In this document: positions 35,704 through 46,668 of the stretch, one piece after another
Numbering within the stretch: the stretch's first letter is position 1
How the letters are laid out: each line of letters starts with the position of its first letter
DNA from: Zeugodacus cucurbitae
Taxonomy: Eukaryota > Arthropoda > Insecta > Diptera > Tephritidae
Assembly (NCBI RefSeq): GCF_028554725.1
Contig: NC_071668.1
Location: 8,787,001-8,851,000 of the forward strand
Direction of reading: 5' to 3'
DNA length: 64,000 nt
Notes under the pieces: generated by a model
The model's input: the letters and a program-made list of their open reading frames with translations, nothing else
The model's database searches: none
What the model was told of the DNA's origin: nothing
Position numbers and translations under genes: made by a program

Positions 35704-38700
35704 TCATTCATCCCATAGACATTGTTGCTTCTGTCGCACGTAATAGGTAAATTGACTGCATTTGCGGCACGTCTTAATGCCGCAACGATAGTTGGATTGT
35801 GCGGCTGACGAATCGCCGCCACCATTCTTTGCTTTGCAATATTTCAAACCGCATGGATACCAGCCAATGCAGGTTTCGAGCGTACAAAGACAGGGTGCCC
35901 ATAGGCCACTAACCTCATTGCAGCGTGAGAAAAGTGTATCGGGAAATTTCTCAGTTGCCGCTTCGAGGCTGGATATGGAGGAGCCTGCAAGGAGAGAATG
36001 AAACAAACAAACAAAAAATAAAATATATATTTATGATGTGTAAGTTATTACAAAGTCATAACAAACTTTAAAATAAAAATAATAAAAAAATAAAAAAATA
36101 AAAATATTAAAAAAAAACAATTTTTTTTTTAATTTTAATTATAATTTAAAAAAATTAAAATATAAAAAAAAATGTTTTAAAAAAATTTAACATTTAAAAT
36201 TAAAAAAAATTAAAAAAGTTAAAATAATAATTTAAAAAGTTAAATAATAAATTTAAACAAATTGCGCAGAAAACCGAAAAATATAATTTTTTTTATAAAC
36301 CTTACACACCTGGCAATTCAGACCACGCCTTCACATCGACACCACGCACATATGTCGCATCTGCCGCCTCCGCGCACAACGTTTGCAGGTGGCGTGTTAT
36401 TGGCAACGAACGATTTAGATGCACCCAAGATGTCATCGTAAACGTTTCTCGTCCCTTATCCTCTTCAGGAGTGCGTATCGTGCTGGGATTCTTTTGACGC
36501 AACTTCGCCATGGCGTCAGACGAAATGAAATCGCCTTTATTGAATTTCGTTACAAAGCACATGACTTGGTATTGACTTTGACCACGTTCTTCTTCGCCCA
36601 GCACGAGCGCTTTAACGATTTTCACCTCCTATTGGTAAGAAAATGCCAAAAAAAAGTAAATTGTAGCGAAATAATATAATATTTCGATTTTTTTAAATGG
36701 ATATGTTATACAGTTGAACTTCCATTACTCGAACTTCTTCAACTCGAAATTCTCCATAACTCCAACTATTGAATTGGCAATAGAAGTCAAATTTCATACA
36801 AATTACCTTCCGTAAATCGGAAGTCTCTCTAACTTGCAGTTTTTTTGTGGATTATGGTGATTCCAATTAGGTAAGTTCAACTGTATATTTAGCTAGTGTT
36901 CCGTTAGGAAACGAATACTCACATTTCGAAAATCAATGACTTGTGTGATAAGCGTGCCGTCTGTTTTTTGAAACTCTAAAGTAATTATGTCCTCACTGAC
37001 ATTGGAGGTGATGCTCTCTTGTATGACTTCACCTCCCTATCGTTGAAAAGAAAATATAAAACAAAAATTAAATAAATATAGAAATTAGCAGCAAGAATTA
37101 AAATAAGTTATAAAATCCATGATTTTTGTTTCTTAAAAAAATTGATACACCATACGCTGAGCAGTACTCATTTAAGACATAATACTGCACTTTTAGAACT
37201 ACCAAGAATAAGCAATAATTTCAAAGCCAAAAGTTTCTGAGCTGTTCCAGTTGCACTGAATAAAAAGCCTGCAATAACCAAACTAACTAGCACATAACTT
37301 AAAAATATCTTACAACATTAATTTGGAGCACACTAAAATATCGATTTTCGCCTTTACCAAGTAGACCGCAGATTTAAATTAATTTCACACACAAAAGTAA
37401 AACGCAAGTTTGCCACAGGAAACAAATTAAAGCTGCACTACGTGTTTTTCCTAAATACATACATACACATATGTATTATTTTCAGCAAGCTCTCCGCCAA
37501 AGGTCAAGCCACAAGTACATACATACTGTACATAGTTATTAAATATATACTTTTAAAAGATGTGTGTATATATTTATAAATATAAGAAATGTACAGATTC
37601 AGTAGCAACAATGTTAGAAACAAAAGGCGAAAGGCAAACAAAACAATACACTTGTCCATGAACTAAATCTTATGAAAAAAATACATAAAAAGAAAAGCGA
37701 AACAAAAGAAGGTATTTAAGTCTTAATTCATGCAGCCAAAAAAATGAATAAACCTTAAGATGTAAATGTGTAATGATTCAAAGACAGGTGGTAATGAAAT
37801 AAGGTATTATACTGTGAGCGCTATTAAATTTTAATTCAAATATTTTAGCATAATAAATGTTATTTACTGGACTCTTAGCGTTAAAATTGTAGTTTTCATG
37901 ATTTTGAAAAAATTTCACCGCAGCTAGTAGAGACGTTTGGACCAATTTCATATAAATCACAAAAATGGTTAAATTCACAAGCTAATAAAATCAGTTTAAA
38001 AAAATTGGTAATTTGCTTGGAAATACACGTTTTCTTTTTTTAATTATTTTACTGATTATCCACTAAAACTTATTTTTATTTTACTTTTTATTGTTATTTT
38101 TTCAAGATAATTTTATAATCTATAGTTAAACAAATCTTGCCGTCAATAGAAAAAACTGATTCACATTGATCGAAAAGAAAAGAAACGCAAAAAAGGGAAA
38201 ATAGATGTAAGCTATACATTAAAATACAAAAACGAGGCAAGTATTAAAGAAAATAGGATTTACAAAACCGTGAAATATAAATTACTGAGTAGTTGACCAA
38301 TTGCTATTCTCTTTTTAATCCACCACCATACTATTCTCTTTTTAATCCACGCATACATTTAACCCAATTCTAACTAAGATCTTTACTTGTTTAAACGAGA
38401 CTGAAACTCACTTCTACACACAATTTCACACAAGAACCAAAATATGCTTATTAATTTGTTTATATGTGTGCTTTAATACACACACATTATTTTAAATATA
38501 ATAGCTTAATTTCAGTTGGCCCTAGCGCAAACAGCTACTAGCAACTTAAACAACAAAACAAAGAACACAACCAAGATGTAGAAGCATACAGATATTAAAA
38601 GAAAAACGTTTGTATATGTGTGCAGGCTCATTAAGAAAGCCACGAGCACTTGGCTTGGTCCGAACCAATGGGTTTGGCAGCAGGCGGTGTACACTAGGCG

Positions 38701-40341
38701 TTACCGGATAAGCAAATGCAATGAATGAACTGCTGAAAAGCGAAAAAGCACAAGGTTCATGGTTGCTCGTTTCCTTATGTACTGGGCGCTTTGTAAGATT
38801 TATAAAACTCAAATATTTGTATATATACGTGCCGGTGCTAAGCAAATCAAGTAATTCTTAAGCTTAAAAGGTGGAGGAAGGAAAGCTGACCTTGAATGCA
38901 CTGTTTGCATGCGATAAGCGAAAGTAATATATTGTTTTAAGTGAAGAGATTACATAAGTGTTGCTTAAATTTAGCATACGTGTTCTATTATATTTGCAGC
39001 TGCTGCCTGAATTTAAATAAAAATTGTTCATATTCTTATCTGAAACGGAAGTTCACTTTGTACAAGCAAGCTAAGTCGACAAATTTAACAATAATTTAAA
39101 TACAGCTTATCAATGTTCAATGTTAAGAATTCAGAAGATGTGTACTAAGCCGGGTCATACAACGTGTTTAAAGTTTTTTAAAATTAAAAAAAAATTTATA
39201 GTTTTGCAAAGTTGTTTGATACGTGTTCCTTTATATTTCTGATTTCAAATTTGTTAATACTCTTATCTGTAACGGAAATTTACTTAAATTGCTTGTTTAG
39301 ACGAAAAATTTAATGCTATACTAGCTTATCAATGTTCAAAATCCACACACGACGATAACTATGTAGAACATGTTTGCGAAACCGGATTTTATAACGTCGA
39401 ATTAAGTTGTTTAAAATATAATTTTTTTTTGCAAAACTGTTATGTTTAAATAATAATAATTATTTTTGAAATAAAATTAACGGATAAAAAATTGCACAAG
39501 TTCAAGGACAACATGCCTTTCTATTCCTCAACAAACCAGCTTGTACTTTAATAAGAAAGTAGAACAAGACTACACAATAGCAAGTTGTCAAACAGGAGCA
39601 AATTAACAAGCCGGCTTCTTAATACGTGTTGAGTGCCATCAGCAGACGTATAAAGGAAGAAATGAAAAGATTATTAAATAGAAATAAATATGTATGTAAA
39701 CTTATTATGTATTATTATTAAAAAAAGTAGTCTAAACTCCTTTATTCAATTCGCTTTATGCCTCTCATTCGTCAATATACACAGTTCGGCAAATTTATGG
39801 AGACTTTTACATGCATTGGAGAGCTGGCCATTTGCGCTATTGTCGCAGTCAGCTGAGAGGTACTCGTCTTTTTTTTTATTATTATTTCATTTTTTTTTTG
39901 TTCTCATATTTTTAGCGCTACAAAAACTATACATTTATATTCACATATAAAATAGCGCACATTTAGATAAATATATACTTTTCTACGAAATAGCACGATT
40001 CGATTTTATTACTTATTTTGAAACACATACAAATGTAGCCTAAGAGGAGATAACAAAACTAGTCGTCAGCACAAAATTATTAAGAAATATATATATGCTG
40101 TCTAGTCATATCACCTACGTATACATATATATATAATTAAAACCAAAATATTTTATGAAATAAATTGATAATATTTAACACAACCCACTTGATTTTGTAC
40201 GTTGATGAGCAGTTGACTGCGTGAATTCAGCAAAAGATTCAGAAATATTATCAATATGAAGTTGAATTTGACACCATGCCGCAGACATGGCACACTGGAC
40301 AGTGGGGTGATGCTGCATATACTGCTTATGCACAAACACAT
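35704..40341 (-). CDS. oaf: Out at first (Oaf), secreted protein
   Basis: Four coding exons: 40341-40189, 37036-36923, 36628-36310 and 35984-35704. All introns are GT-AG and the frame is kept throughout, giving 288 residues (human OAF has about 273). The start ATG at 40341 follows GAAAA and is the only in-frame ATG before the signal sequence. The hydrophobic core FNFILIIFLNLLL lies at residues 27-39, with likely cleavage near residue 42 before QLLINVQNQ. Conserved blocks follow: GGEVIQESIT and TLEFQKTDGT (exon 2); VKALVLGEEERGQSQYQVMC, AMAKLRQKNP and TRHLQTLCAEA (exon 3). The C-terminal cysteine cluster is in exon 4 (APCLCTLETCIGWYPCGLKY, YRCGIKTCRKC, ending QQCLWDE). The gene is named for neighbouring patterns near dpp; its molecular role is poorly known, but it is extracellular by signal peptide. 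It is divergent from Slh. The stop is a UGA-C that may be leaky. Confidence 0.95.
35985..36309 (-). other. oaf: oaf intron 3
   Basis: Donor GTGTGTAAG at 36309 and acceptor TTGCAG ending at 35985. The intron splits a glycine codon (G|GC). The 36060-36300 part is almost pure A/T. Confidence 0.9.
36711..36883. mobile_element. Short pogo/Tc1-like MITE in oaf intron 2
   Basis: A 173-bp element with inverted ends CAGTTGAACTT...AAGTTCAACTG, flanked by TA on both sides (36709-36710 and 36884-36885), as in Tc1/mariner/pogo insertions. The interior has ACTCGAACTTCTTCAACTCGA words typical of pogo-like MITE termini. It lies wholly inside the intron at 36922-36629 and leaves both splice sites untouched. 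Confidence 0.75.
37037..40188 (-). other. oaf: oaf intron 1 (3.15 kb)
   Basis: Donor GTGGGTTG at 40188, acceptor CGATAG ending at 37037, phase 0. It separates the signal-peptide exon from the rest. It is AT-rich, and no nested gene was found. A large first intron next to developmental neighbours is a plausible place for enhancers, but no specific site can be called. Diverged duplicated text occurs at 38985-39420 (TTCTATTATATTTGCAG / CTTTATATTTCTGATTT, ATCTG.AACGGAA, CTTATCAATGTTCAA). Confidence 0.8.
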
Positions 40342-40834
40342 TTTTCTATTCACAAAGTGCACAAATAAACACACACACGTACGTGTGCATATAATAATTG
40401 TAACACAATCTTTTGTACTATTTCTGCTAATGAAATTACATTCAGTTAATCACTGCCTAATTCATAATTTTATTGCTAATTTACAATGGTATTATTATGG
40501 AAAGCGCACTTGGGATTCAGCAAAGTAATAAACACAGTTGCGCCGAACTATTGGCGTTACATGCTACATAGCTCAATGAAGCATTGGTTTCGTTCACGAA
40601 TCGCCATTTAACACGAGACGGCCATCAAAATTCGAGTTTCACGACAAATTGTATATTTTAAAATTATTACAGCAAGTCATTGATTTCACTGGTGTTATTT
40701 AGCGAGTGTTAGAATTAACTTGGTGCACACATTATGCACAACCATAGATCAGTTATTACACATTAAATGCTCGGTATTTTTAGTGAAAATCGCATCGCTC
40801 AGTAAATTAAATTCACGTCTTATTAATCCGCCAT
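40342..40834. promoter_or_regulatory. oaf upstream region
   Basis: This is the stretch immediately 5' of the oaf start on the minus strand; it must hold the oaf 5' UTR and probably its promoter. I see no convincing TATA box at a fixed distance, so the transcription start is not assigned. It contains GC-richer sequence at 40535-40640 (GTTGCGCCGAACTATTGGCG). Confidence 0.4.
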
Positions 40835-41416
40835 CAAAGATGACATGATACGAAACTCTCTCATTTTTCCTCAAACCGAATTCCCTGATCTCTCATTTTA
40901 AGTTGGTAGCAATGCGAGTTGAAGGAATTTTTGACAGAAAAGGCGGGATGCCAGAAGTAATACCGGTAAAAGTATATGACAAAATCGGTGCGAAATACAA
41001 TTTTAGGGAAATACACTGATAATATTAAATTGTGTGAAACTATTTTTTTTTGCTATTATTTGTTACAAATGACATCTAATATATCAAATGACATCATTAT
41101 ATTTAATATATTATATATTTTATGTTAATAAATTAATATATTTTGTTGCATGATTTTATATAAAATCAATTTTTTATTTTCTTAATTATTTATAATTAGT
41201 ACATAAGTATATTGAAGTTAGTATATATATGATATAGGTCTAATAGGAACAGATCATTTAAAAATAATATCTAAAAGTTAAAATACCCAAAAGTTATTTC
41301 TAAAATGCCCAATTTATTTTTTTTTTACATAGTGGGATCATTGTCAAATGTTATAAAAAATGTGGATTTTTACAGCGCTCTCTCAGAATAATGAGTTTCG
41401 TATCATGTCATCTTTG
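40835..41416. mobile_element. Inverted-repeat element (MITE) between oaf and Slh
   Basis: The two ends are perfect 24-bp inverted repeats starting CAAAGATGACATGATACG (40835-40858 and, complementary, 41393-41416). Just outside each end is the same 7-bp word CCGCCAT (40828-40834 and 41417-41423), as expected for a target-site duplication. The 534-bp interior has no coding sense. A 7-8 bp duplication would fit hAT- or P-like transposases, but the terminus was not recognised. It sits in the only upstream region shared by the two divergent genes. Confidence 0.8.
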
Positions 41417-41423
41417 CCGCCAT

Positions 41424-42124
41424 GTTCCAGAAGACTGGCAGGAAATTTCAATGCATGTAAAATAGCCTTTATTAAAGTCTCCAAAATTGCATGTCGCAAA
41501 GTTTCAGAGGCAGTGTTGCAAAGTAATGCTGCCAATTAGATAATTTTTGTATTTTTTGGAAGTGTTCCGAAACTTATAAAGATTTAATAAATATTTTTAG
41601 GAAGCGGTTGTTTGCTTTTGAAAAAGCCTTAAATAATAAAATAACTATAATACAAACACAATATTAATATATTTATTATATATAAATGTTAAAAAACAAG
41701 TAAGGTTGAATTTCCGTTGTACTGTCGATGTCTGGTGTCGAAATAGTATCAAATCAGCTGATTTTTGAGATTTTCAATCTTGCAATCTTTTGTAACTTCT
41801 AATACGAATAAATATTATCCCTTAACAAATATTATCAATATATTTGCATATAATATGTACAATGAGTTAATAATCTTATATAAAAATTTACTAAGATTTT
41901 TTATAAAAAAAAACTAAAGATTTTTAAACTTTTCTAATTTGCCTCGAATGCAACCATGCGTTTTGTTAGAATGAATACGTGGTATGTATGACAGCTCACA
42001 GCTGTATCAAATATGTGAAAAGTTGATTAATAGAAAAAAACTTATTGGTTGATGAGTAGTAATTGTTTTTAGGAAAAAGTGCAAATAATTTATACAAAAA
42101 AAGCTTGTTTAATATCACTACAAG
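41424..42124 (+). promoter_or_regulatory. Slh upstream region with E-box palindromes
   Basis: A 14-bp perfect palindrome AAATCAGCTGATTT lies at 41751-41764. ACAGCTCACAGCTGT lies at 41991-42005, about 120 bp before the Slh start codon. CAGCTG E-boxes are a recurring core-promoter element of TATA-less housekeeping genes in Drosophila, which suits a general secretion gene. The transcription start is probably after 41990; this is inference. Confidence 0.45.
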
Positions 42125-44346
42125 ATGTTAACTTTACGTGACAGACAAATAAGTAAGTGCTCGCTGACAGATATAGAATTTATAGTACAATACCCAAAGG
42201 AAAACCTCACTACTTGACTGTGTAACCAATATTTGTGCAAACTAAATTTCATTTCTAATTATTTTAGATGCTATAAAGCAGATGCTCAATCTGAATGTAC
42301 AACAGCCGAAAATCTTAGCTGCAGAGCCTGTGTGGAAAATATTGATATTTGATCGGGTGGGACAGGACATCATATCGCCAATCATTTCCATCAAAGAGTT
42401 ACGCGAACTAGGCGTGACTTTACATGTGTGAGTTAATTACGCGTTTTTATGACACTTCATATCAAGAATTATACAATACAAATTCCATTTTAGGCAACTA
42501 CATTCCGACCGTGACTCAATACCAGATGTGCCTGCCGTTTACTTTTGTTTGCCAACCGATGAAAATTTGGATCGTATACAGCAGGATTTCGGTAACGGAC
42601 TGTACGATGTTTACCACTTGAATTTCTTGGCGCCCATTACGCGTCAGAAAATTGAAGATTTAGCAGCAGCAGCACTGCAAGCCGGTTGTGTGGCCAATAT
42701 ACATCGCGTATACGATCAATATGTGAACTTCATCAGCTTAGAAGATGACTTCTTCATATTGAAACATCAGAAGAGTGAGCAATTGTCATATTATTCCATA
42801 AATCGTGCGAATACGCGTGATGAGGAAATGGAAGCATTAATGGACTCTATAGTGGATTCGCTATTTGCCGTTTTTGTCACATTAGGCAATGTACCAATTA
42901 TACGTTGCCCACGCAATAGCGCCGCTGAGATGGTGGCACGTAAATTGGAGAAGAAATTGCGTGAGAATCTCTGGGACTCACGCGCCAATCTCTTCCATAT
43001 GGATGCAACGCAAGCCGGTGGTGTATTTAGTTTCCAACGTCCTGTGCTGCTATTGTTGGATAGAAATTTAGATTTAGCAACACCATTACATCACACATGG
43101 TCATATCAGGCACTAGTGCATGATGTGCTAGAATTGGGTTTGAATCTAGTATACGTCGAGGATGATAGTGCAACGAACACGGGTACTTGTTTATAATTTC
43201 ACAAACGTTGTTTGTTACTAATCTCTACTGCTTCTTCTAGGTACACGAAAAAAGCCGAAAGCTTGCGATCTTGATCGTAATGACCGTTTTTGGGTGACAC
43301 ACAAAGGCAGTCCATTCCCCACAGTGGCCGAGGCAATACAAGAAGAGCTAGAATCCTACCGCAATTCTGAGGAGGAAATCAAACGCCTGAAAACATCTAT
43401 GGGCATTGATGGTGAAACTGAAGTGGCATTTTCCATGGTTAACGATACTACGGCACGTCTCACGAACGCTGTGAATTCATTGCCACAGCTGATGGAGAAG
43501 AAGCGTCTTATTGATATGCACACAAAAATTGCCACCGCAATTTTAAACTACATTAAAGCACGTCGTTTGGATTCTTTCTTTGAGTTGGAGGAGAAGATCA
43601 TGTCGAAACAAACACTCGATCGCCCGCTGCTGGAATTGTTGAAAGATCCCGAATTCGGTTTACCTGAGGATAAGCTGCGTCTATTCATCATCTATTATAT
43701 TTGTGCGCAAAATGTACCCGAATACGAAATTGAACGCATGAAAGAAGCGCTACAAGAGGCCGGCTGTGATCTATCGCCACTTGCGTACGTACAGCGTTGG
43801 AAGGGTATTATGAATCGCTCGCCGGCAATGAGTCAGGCCGCGCAATATGAGGGTGGCGGTACACGCACTGTATCTATGTTCTCGAAATTGGTGTCGCAAG
43901 GATCCTCATTTGTGATGGAGGGTGTGAAGAATTTGGTCGTCAAAAGACATGTAAGTGTTGGAAGTGATAAAAATTCCATTTCATTGACTAACTGTTCACT
44001 TTTTCTTGCATTTTAGAGTCTCCCGGTGACGAAAATCACCGAACAGGTGATGGAATGTCGCAGCAATTCGGAAACCGACGACTATCTTTACTTGGATCCC
44101 AAACTGTTGAAGGGCGGCGATGCATTGCCAAAGAATCGTGCACCATTCCAAGATGCGGTCGTCTTCATTGTGGGCGGTGGCAATTATATTGAATACCAAA
44201 ATCTAGTGGACTGCATCAAGCAAAAGCAAACGGCGAATGCCAATAAGCGCATCATCTATGGCTCATCCACGCTGAGCAATGCGAAACTCTTCCTCAAAGA
44301 GCTGTCGGCATTGGGGCGAGAAATACAGGCGCCCGTCTTGAGTTAG
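42125..44346 (+). CDS. Slh: SLY-1 homologous (SCFD1), Sec1/Munc18 protein of ER-Golgi traffic
   Basis: Five coding exons: 42125-42152, 42268-42427, 42494-43182, 43241-43950 and 44017-44346. Introns are short (58-115 bp) and GT-AG, and the phases join cleanly to 638 residues (human SCFD1 has 642). The start ATG begins MLTLRDRQ, joined by the first splice to NAIKQMLNLNV. Family landmarks in order: EPVWKILIFDRVGQDIISP (residues about 29-47), LHSDRDSIPDVPAVYF (65-80), YLNF-type DQYVNFISLEDD (about 137-148), IVDSLFAVFVTLG, PIIRCPR, then RPVLLLLDRNLDLATPLHHT (about 245-264), THKGSPFPTVAE, and a C-terminal DAVVFIVGGGNYIEY. Sly1 proteins bind syntaxin-5-type SNAREs in the cytosol at ER-Golgi membranes and promote fusion. 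Divergent to oaf, as I recall for Drosophila. No broken residues seen. Confidence 0.96.
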
Positions 44347-44465
44347 GAACGGCAAAGCAGATACAGGGTACACGCCAACTTGAGTTGCTGTTGAACGGCG
44401 AGAAAACGTGTGTGAAGTGTTGAACATTTGCTAATTTCTTTCTTTGTTTTTATTTTTTATCAACG

Positions 44466-44471
44466 AATAAA
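44466..44471 (+). terminator. Slh polyadenylation signal
   Basis: AATAAA lies 120 bp after the Slh stop and is followed by T-rich and GT-rich sequence (GTAGTGTTGCC, TTTATTTGTAAG). A second AATAAA lies near 44604. Confidence 0.6.
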
Positions 44472-45115
44472 TTGCAAATTGTATTTAAATTAAAATTAGC
44501 GGATATTGTGTAGTGTTGCCAGCGTGTCGTAGCCGTCGCTGTTTATTTGTAAGCAATGGTTTTTGTTTTATACAATTTATTACATACATATATACACACA
44601 TATAAATAAAAAAAAATCCAGTTGTGACTGCGCGACGTGGGTCTATATAAAAATATGCATACATACATACATTGGAAGCATTACATTAAAAATATACAAA
44701 TTATTTTATAAATCACGCCTTATTATATGAGTATGTAGCTTGATCACAATTTATTTTATGCAATAATTGAAAGGAAATAATACATATTTATAGCAAAATA
44801 AATTTGAAAAAGAGTTTTTTATTTTTAATGGTTATTTTATTTGTTATGCAGGGAGGTAAATACACGCAAATAAATATATGTAAATACATATGTCTAAATA
44901 ATTCTTTTAATATATTTAAAATATTTTATCAAAAATTATTAATATTTTTTTATAAAATAAATTCGATTAGAGCTAAAAATGATTGCCATTTGTATGTGTA
45001 TGTATGTATATGGCATGTTCACAAATACATACCCAAACAAATTAATAAATAATTTTAAATTTTTATGATTTCAAAGTTTTTAAATCAACTCCTACACAAA
45101 TCATCCCTACAAACT
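44472..45115. other. Non-coding, Slh 3' flank
   Basis: AT-rich sequence with ACATACATAC runs. No exon or RNA gene is seen. Confidence 0.45.
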
Positions 45116-45598
45116 CACCACTGGCAACCCCTGCGCTGTCAAGCGGCTACCGCCAAAAATGCCGTTATGTGTCAGTTTCCTTCTCGCGAATGAAAAATCC
45201 GGTCGGTGCATAATAAAAACTGCAGAAAATTGTGAAAATCTTAATAAATAACAAAACAAATGTTGTGCTTGCATAATTATAGTATTATTAAGTGTATTCC
45301 ACCCTTGAAAAACGTGAAAAATCGTGCGAAAGTATGTTATATAGCGTCGTTCGGAGTATGTGCTCGGTTCGGTCGTGTGCTAGTGAAAAGTGTGTGAATA
45401 TGCGTGTAAAAGAAGTGCAATAAGTCGCATTTTGTGTAAAAATGCATAAATGGATAAACAAATGTGTAGTTATATAGTAAACTGTAATATTAAATGCATT
45501 TAACAATAAAATATCCAAATTGGAATACGTGTGCAAGCAGCCGCAGAAAATGGGCATGTTCGTACATGTATTAGTATGCACAAAGGCGTATGAATCAG
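45116..45598 (+). other. Candidate non-coding first exon A (duplicated segment)
   Basis: The segment starts near CTGTCAAGCGGCTACC (45136) with CCGTTATGTGTCAGTTTCCTT, and includes TATAGTATTATTAAGTGTATT. It ends at a splice-donor-like CAG|GTGAGC after 45598. It lacks a long reading frame but has many short GTG/GTGTG words typical of fly 5' UTRs. A diverged copy lies 1.07-1.09 kb downstream with the same order of blocks and its own donor. A first-exon role is inference; no downstream coding exon has been found in the window. Confidence 0.4.
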
Positions 45599-46205
45599 GT
45601 GAGCAAGCGCATTTTTAATAACACTGAATGGTAGAAAATGCTAAATTAAGCATTCAAACTGTTGTGAGGGTGTAAAATATGCTAAATTGTGTAAATCAAA
45701 CTGTTAAAATGCAATAAACAAACTGTTTTGCCCGTGTTTATTATATTCGCTTTTATAAAATGAATAATTGCTGGAATTTTGTTAAAATTTTTGATGCAAT
45801 GTTTGATTAATTTATTAAAAATCAATGTATGTTCAATATATTACAAAATTACAATACATAATTAGTATTATATGACCATAAAGAAATACCTTTAAAAACT
45901 CTCCACACATATAAATAAAATTCAAGAAGTTTTGTACATGTTAAACTTTTTGGTGGTTATTTTGTTTATATACTCCCAATATATCAGCGATTGTAGTTAC
46001 TAAATTTAATATTTACCTTTAAAAACTGCTGCTGATTATTATTATAATTTGATATTAGATATTTATATATTTTTTTTAAATTAATTTTTATACCAAAAAA
46101 TTAAAAAAAAAGGTTTTATTATGAGATTGTGCAGTTAAATATAAACAATTTTTAAATTGCAATTGTTCCCAAAGTTTCTTTCCGGCAACTCACGACGAAA
46201 AAACT
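45599..46205. other. Spacer between the two duplicated segments
   Basis: AT-rich. The first about 60 bp resemble the sequence after 46668 (CATTTTTAATAACACTG versus CATGTTTAATAGCACTG), so the duplication continues past the candidate donor. Nothing else is seen. Confidence 0.45.
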
Positions 46206-46668
46206 GCATATCCGGCAACTCAGTCGCTGTCAATCGGCTGACGCCAAAAATGCCGTTATGTGTCAATTTCCTTTTAGTTTCCTTTTCGCGAGTGAAAAGT
46301 TAGTTGCTTCACAATAAAAAGTTCTTAAAAATGCAGAAATTGAAGTAAATATTTAATTGAGTGAAGTTTTTGCACTCTTATAGTATTATTAAGTGTATTC
46401 TTTAAAAGACAAGCATGAAAAAATGCAATAATGTGTTTTGTATTGTGAAATTTCGGTTCGGTATAAAGTCTGCGAATGAATATGCGTTTAATTGAGTTGG
46501 AATAAGTTTGTTTTTATGCACAAATACTTAAATAAATAGCAAGTGTTTGTTTTATTTAGTGAATTACAACAATAAAAGTATATAATTGTAAAATATGGGA
46601 AATGAAATTCGTGTGTAAAGACCGGCAGCAAAGTGACGCGTATGTGCGTATGTGTGTACTGGAATCCG
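46206..46668 (+). other. Candidate non-coding first exon B (duplicated segment)
   Basis: It aligns with 45136-45598 in order: CTGTCAATCGGCTGACGCC at 46227, AAAATGCCGTTATGTGTCAA, CGCGAGTGAAAA, TATAGTATTATTAAGTGTAT near 46380, and an end at CCG|GTGAGC after 46668. The two copies are diverged but keep the 5' block, the TATAGTATTATTAAG block and the donor. Conservation of those points, more than the rest, suggests function such as alternative promoters. It could also be an old duplicated repeat. Confidence 0.4.

Noticed and set aside
35517..35750. Plus-strand frame over the end of oaf
   Set aside because: It is a shadow of the oaf exon and its extension; it has no motif of its own.
42424..42621. 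Open frame across the second and third exons of Slh
   Set aside because: It starts in the intron after the GTGAGT donor and reads exon 3 in the wrong frame. The spliced frame matches the Sec1 family throughout.
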